From Amoeboaphelidium protococcarum (taxonomy: Eukaryota; Aphelidiomycota; Aphelidea): a stretch of DNA of 64,000 bases. A program made the translations under genes and the position numbers. The notes under the pieces are model-generated. The model had not been told where the DNA came from and ran no database searches. It saw nothing but the letters and a program-made list of their open reading frames with translations. The number at the start of each line of letters is the position of its first letter. The first letter of the stretch is position 1. The stretch spans positions 1,612,001-1,676,000 of the forward strand of contig JALECJ010000254.1 of NCBI GenBank assembly GCA_023515745.1. The letters run 5' to 3'. Positions 60,407 to 64,000 of the stretch are shown here, one piece after another.

Positions 60407-62125
60407 ATGAGCAGATTTGATTTGCTCCGAAGCTAATAGGCGTAGAAACTATTTGATGACGCGTATAAATCTGTTCGGAAATCTTAGAATTTAGGTATAA
60501 AATCAAGTAATGTTCAAGTTGTTGAAGTGCCGTCAGAATTTTCTATGGATCGATACGATCATTAAATGCCATAGATCTATGTGATGGATCATGCAAAATA
60601 GAGAGAATCTTAATGCTTGATTGGGCTACGTGATGGGCCACCAGCTTACGTTTATGGCAAAGCAGAGATTACTGTTTTAAAGGGATCATGCTTGATATAA
60701 GGTGCATTATTGCCAGCTGGCGATTCTCGTTCCTATTGCGTGTATTCTCCATCTAGTCATTCCCTGCTGAGTATATTGCCGCGAAAGTCTTCATCATTGA
60801 AAGCATAGAGTGATATCCTAATATCGGATGAGTTGAAAGACTGCGATGTGGTCATAATGGTAAAGTCTTTATCTAATGATGGTTTTGATGGTATGAATGG
60901 CTTTGCTAGACATTTTAATGTATTTCAATCTAATACAGAATTGGATTTGATTGTATAGGGATTTTACGCTGTCAATCCTATGTTTAACAGTAGCATGCCT
61001 TTATTATCACCGCTCACTAGCAATCTTGATAAATTATTTAATAATGGAGAATCTTAGTCGTGGCTCTTGTGTGGGGAAAAGTCTGTAGGCAAGTCAACTA
61101 TGACGCGTCATTTAGTGAATAGACTCTTGTAAGATTATGATAGCGTCTTCTACCTTGACTGCGATGTTGGATAATCTGAATTTACTCCTCCTGGTTTGGT
61201 GTCGCTGATTAAAATCTCTGATTACATTTTAGGCCCGCCATTTACTCACCAACGACCTGCGGATGCTTACTCAGTCTATTATGGTCATTTGAGTCTTGAT
61301 GCCGATCCAGTTTCATATTTCAACTCTGTTGCATAATGCTGGTAAAAGTATAGCAAAATCAATAGTCGCAAATTCCCTATTGTTATTAACACATGTGGCT
61401 GGATGACTGGCATTGGAGCTGATTTGTTGAATTAAATCATCTATCTTACACAAGTTAGGAACGTTATAGAACTCGTTCCATAGATTTGTCCATCCAAGTT
61501 GAGCTTGACTGACAGGTGTACCCGGTGGTGGTCTGAGAGTGTTCCCTAAAAGTCATGCGCTAATTTAAAGCTTTGCCATTTTATTGTAGAATCAGGATCT
61601 CCTTTGCCGTATAATACTGGTCAATAATAGTTTAGTGCACAAGATCATCGAATGCTTGCTTTTACATCTCATTTCTTCTGTGATACCAAGTAAGTTTATG
61701 ACTAATGTCTTTGGAATTTTACCCCGCTTTGGTAAAGGGCCTGCTATTGGGTGGGCGCTGAAGATGTGATAATTGAAATTGATGGTGGCAAAGATTTGTC
61801 GATAAGCGAGAAACTGGCAGTTATTAACGCGTAAATCGTTGCATTAGAGAGTTTAGAGTAGTAAAAGAGGGAATTTTTTGGATATGGTGTTGTGAGATCT
61901 ATATCGGAGGACTAATCTAGCGGATTTTATATTGTAACTCCTATTGACTAGAGTCGAGTATAGAAGATTACTCACATACGGAAGAGTTCTATTGAACTGC
62001 CGCCATACTTTTACTTCCATGGTCTGTCTGAAGCTACGTCAATACCTTATTGCGAACTGAATAAGCCTAATGAGAACCTCGTCACCTCTGGAATTAGGCG
62101 GAACCGTCATAACATCTTGCGATGA
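60407..62125 (+). CDS. GRC3: GRC3/NOL9-like polynucleotide 5'-hydroxyl kinase
   Basis: 572-residue protein of the Clp1/Grc3/NOL9 family. The Walker A GEKSVGKST, then FYLDCDVGQSEFTPPGLVSL (20; DVGQxEFTPPG is diagnostic of Grc3/NOL9), SVYYGHLSLDADPVSY and INTCGWMTGIG give the kinase core. The N-terminal beta domain is YVYGKAEITVLKGSCLIQG and the C-terminal domain ends IRRNRHNILR. Grc3 phosphorylates the 5' end of cleaved ITS2 rRNA with Las1. Extremely rich in TAA/TAG, making it nearly invisible under the standard code. ATG overlaps the divergent promoter with MAK16 (92-base spacer), another ribosome factor. Confidence 0.9.
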
Positions 62126-62287
62126 CATGATGGTTTGAATAATTTTGTTCTAATAGAAAGATTATTTGCATTAAATTTGATATACTTTTAATGAAACATA
62201 GAATTTTTATATTTAAATGAATGCTAATATCACATCTGTATATTCAGCTGCAGCAACGTACAATAAACCGTATCGCACTTAACATCT

Positions 62288-63034
62288 TCATTCTTATTCA
62301 CAAGGTGCAGTAATAGATATCGAGTCAAAGTACGCGTTAAAAGGCGCCTTTTCAAAGTCGACAGTACCAGCCCATCCACTCGTCTAAGTGCCGTCCCAGA
62401 GCCCCATCTGGATGTACATTGACTTGGTCGGGAAGCTTGTGGCGTCACGAGCAAACAATTCCCGGCGCACTTTGCCATTGACCAGCCATTCAATCTTTTC
62501 TCTATTCCATTTAATGCCCAATTTTACAGGCTACTTCGATTAGTCATAACTATTCGCGCCAGTGTCATCGTCGCTATTCCAATGCCATCTGGCATGACTC
62601 GTCTCAAGCACAGATTCCACAGCGTATGTAGTCTAAACACCGTACGAATTCCTTCCTACCATCTCGAAATCAACCTCATCACCACTATGCTTCTCGCTCC
62701 TCAATATGAAGGATGTGACTACACCGCTTTGGCCACTCATGCGCAGATTCAGCTCGACAAACACATCGTCGTATTTCCTTTTAGATGACACTAAAGAACT
62801 CTAGCCCTGAGTCAATTCCAACACTAGCTGATCATTTACGACTTTCACATTACCATCATCGACAACAAATAGATCAGAGTTACCATCAGTGAACTTTTCC
62901 ATCACAGTGCAATACTTGGTTGTAGTGTTATTGAACGAATGCGCAACTGACGCGTCCTTGCCACCATTGTTAGTACTCAGTGAAAGACTGCCTGCAGATA
63001 ACAGCAACAAAGTAAACAAAATTTTGCAGAGCAT
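62288..63034 (-). CDS. CRH1: GH16 Crh-type cell-wall transglycosylase
   Basis: 248-residue secreted enzyme. The signal peptide is MLCKILFTLLLLSAGSLS. The GH16 catalytic motif GDEVDFEMVG has the DE(V)DFE acid/base pair, followed by TTYAVESVLETSHARWHW, LGIKWNREKIEWLVNGK and WDGTQTSGWAGTVDF. Crh proteins (Crh1/Utr2) transfer chitin onto beta-glucan in fungal walls. No chitin-binding domain and no clear GPI signal are present, so it is probably soluble. It indicates a chitinous wall or cyst stage and supports the fungal-side placement. Confidence 0.9.
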
Positions 63035-63272
63035 GCCTATGATTATGTTACAATAGAATGGTTGAAATATAATACAGATGCAAATATAATCTTTTGATTA
63101 ATGGAAACCTGGAATTGGTGCTGTTGCAAACAAGGATTGATTGACTGTGTAAGGGGGTCTTCTGATCAGATCAAGGCGAGTGACTAAAACAATGACTTGC
63201 CCCGACTCGCGATGACAATGCGGTCCGTAATATTGGACATATTAGGAGCTGAATAAGACTAGTACTTCTTTC

Positions 63273-63683
63273 ATGATAAACTAATTAACAAAAGAAAGGA
63301 ATGCATTGAAGTTCAGTATATATAAATGCAATTATGCATGTACTGTTTCTTATATTGCCGCACGATAGTACTAAAAAGCCACAGATCTTTAACGCTTTTA
63401 ATTAGAAGCCACCGCATTAGAAACGAGTTTACGAAAATTGCAGTTTGTTAAATTCCAATTTAAAATTGACCTGAGGCGATAGATATTACCCGCAGATAAC
63501 TCCATTTGCTTTGATTAATAAGATACATTTGAGTCTAACAATGTCATTTAAATAGACGATTTCCTGGCTGTAAGCAGTATAAAAAATATTGATTCCTCAG
63601 CCAACGCTCTTGAAACACTCTCAGGTCGGAAAACAGAGCGCCACATTAAGAATGCCGATGACCCCGCGCTTGATCCCGGCTGA
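63273..63683 (+). CDS. Hypothetical protein (136 aa), unrecognised
   Basis: Single frame from ATG 63273 to TGA 63681 with about a dozen TAA/TAG codons. Helical, basic N-terminal part (LETSLRKLQFVKFQFKIDLR) and a polar C-terminus (LETLSGRKTERHIKNADDP). No signal or recognised domain. Given its length without TGA it may be real, but AT-rich DNA with one stop codon yields long chance frames. Confidence 0.35.
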
Positions 63684-64000
63684 CCTTTAAGGTTAGTTTT
63701 GCACTTTTTCATTTGATCAGCGATCGAAATTACAGCTTAACCCTTTCACTGACATGCCCTCTTCATTTCTGTAATTATTATGTCTAATCGCACTTGACTT
63801 TGTCCGTGTCATTTGCGATTTCTATTGACGCGATTGATGACATTGTGTAAACGGACTAGAGTTTATGATATTCTGTGATCAGAAAATGCACTACTCTGAC
63901 GCGTCATCTTAGTCATATCATGGCTCTAAATATACTTATCTATGCAGCGTGTGTGAAATGTCCTATTCTCACTGTTATTGTGTTGAATGACAATTCACTT
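63684..64000. other. Right-edge region
   Basis: Mostly non-coding by eye. An ATG at 63920 on + opens a frame that runs to the window edge (27 codons). It is too short to judge. GACGCGTC occurs near 63899. Confidence 0.3.

Overview
The window is a gene-dense stretch of a eukaryotic nuclear genome that uses a variant genetic code. UAA and UAG are read as glutamine and UGA appears to be the only stop. With the standard code almost every gene is shredded. With the variant code, long continuous proteins appear, and the reassigned codons fall on family-conserved glutamines, for example in BiP, asparaginyl-tRNA synthetase and GSK3. Most introns are short (53-84 nt; one of 122 nt) and almost always end in TGTAG. 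Gene content points to the fungal side of the eukaryotes (Holomycota): a Crh-type GH16 transglycosylase, an MRP51-like mitoribosomal protein, TVP18, a PKA regulatory subunit with a fungal-style inhibitor site, a GPI protein with a fungal-looking C-terminus, and a Crypton tyrosine recombinase. An actin-fragmin-kinase-like protein and a coactosin-like protein fit an early-branching amoeboid or zoosporic lineage. An aphelid-like organism is my guess; the species is not determined. Nuclear-encoded complex I, ETF and mitoribosomal proteins indicate aerobic mitochondria.

Layout. 1-7.9 kb: cyclic-nucleotide phosphodiesterase (runs off the left edge), Mei2-like RNA-binding protein, GSK3, a small secreted ORF, TVP18. 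7.9-17.8 kb: ETF-beta, AsnRS, APS kinase, a DUF6506-like tandem protein, a TPR-type protein, an MBOAT lysophospholipid acyltransferase, Pol III subunit RPC5. 17.9-27.2 kb: KDEL receptor, RhoGEF, Syo1/HEATR3, a small unknown, BiP ending in HDEL. 27.7-32 kb: an apparently intact mobile element with a Crypton-like tyrosine recombinase, a PIF1-like helicase and a third, unidentified protein. 32.8-41.1 kb: actin-fragmin-kinase-like, ARP1, PKA regulatory subunit, a region of broken frames, a PD-(D/E)XK-like protein, a GPI-anchored secreted protein. 41.8-54.4 kb: an unknown, mitochondrial bL12, RhoGDI, NOT3, a secreted unknown, eRF3 with a Q-rich N-terminus, RPS26, complex I TYKY subunit, LSM12, a short CDT1-like gene. 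54.7-64 kb: coactosin-like, MRP51-like, anoctamin, MAK16, GRC3/NOL9, Crh GH16 and a small unknown.

Genes alternate strands and are separated by roughly 100-500 bases. Several upstream regions share a CT-rich motif resembling TCTCTCGTTCG. Functional links inside the window include BiP (HDEL) with its retrieval receptor; MAK16, GRC3, Syo1 and RPS26 in ribosome production; RhoGEF and RhoGDI; PDE and PKA-R; and eRF3, the termination GTPase of the system whose stop codons were reassigned. I found no tRNA, rRNA, CRISPR or telomere. All exon joins come from reading frames and splice signals by eye, without transcript data.
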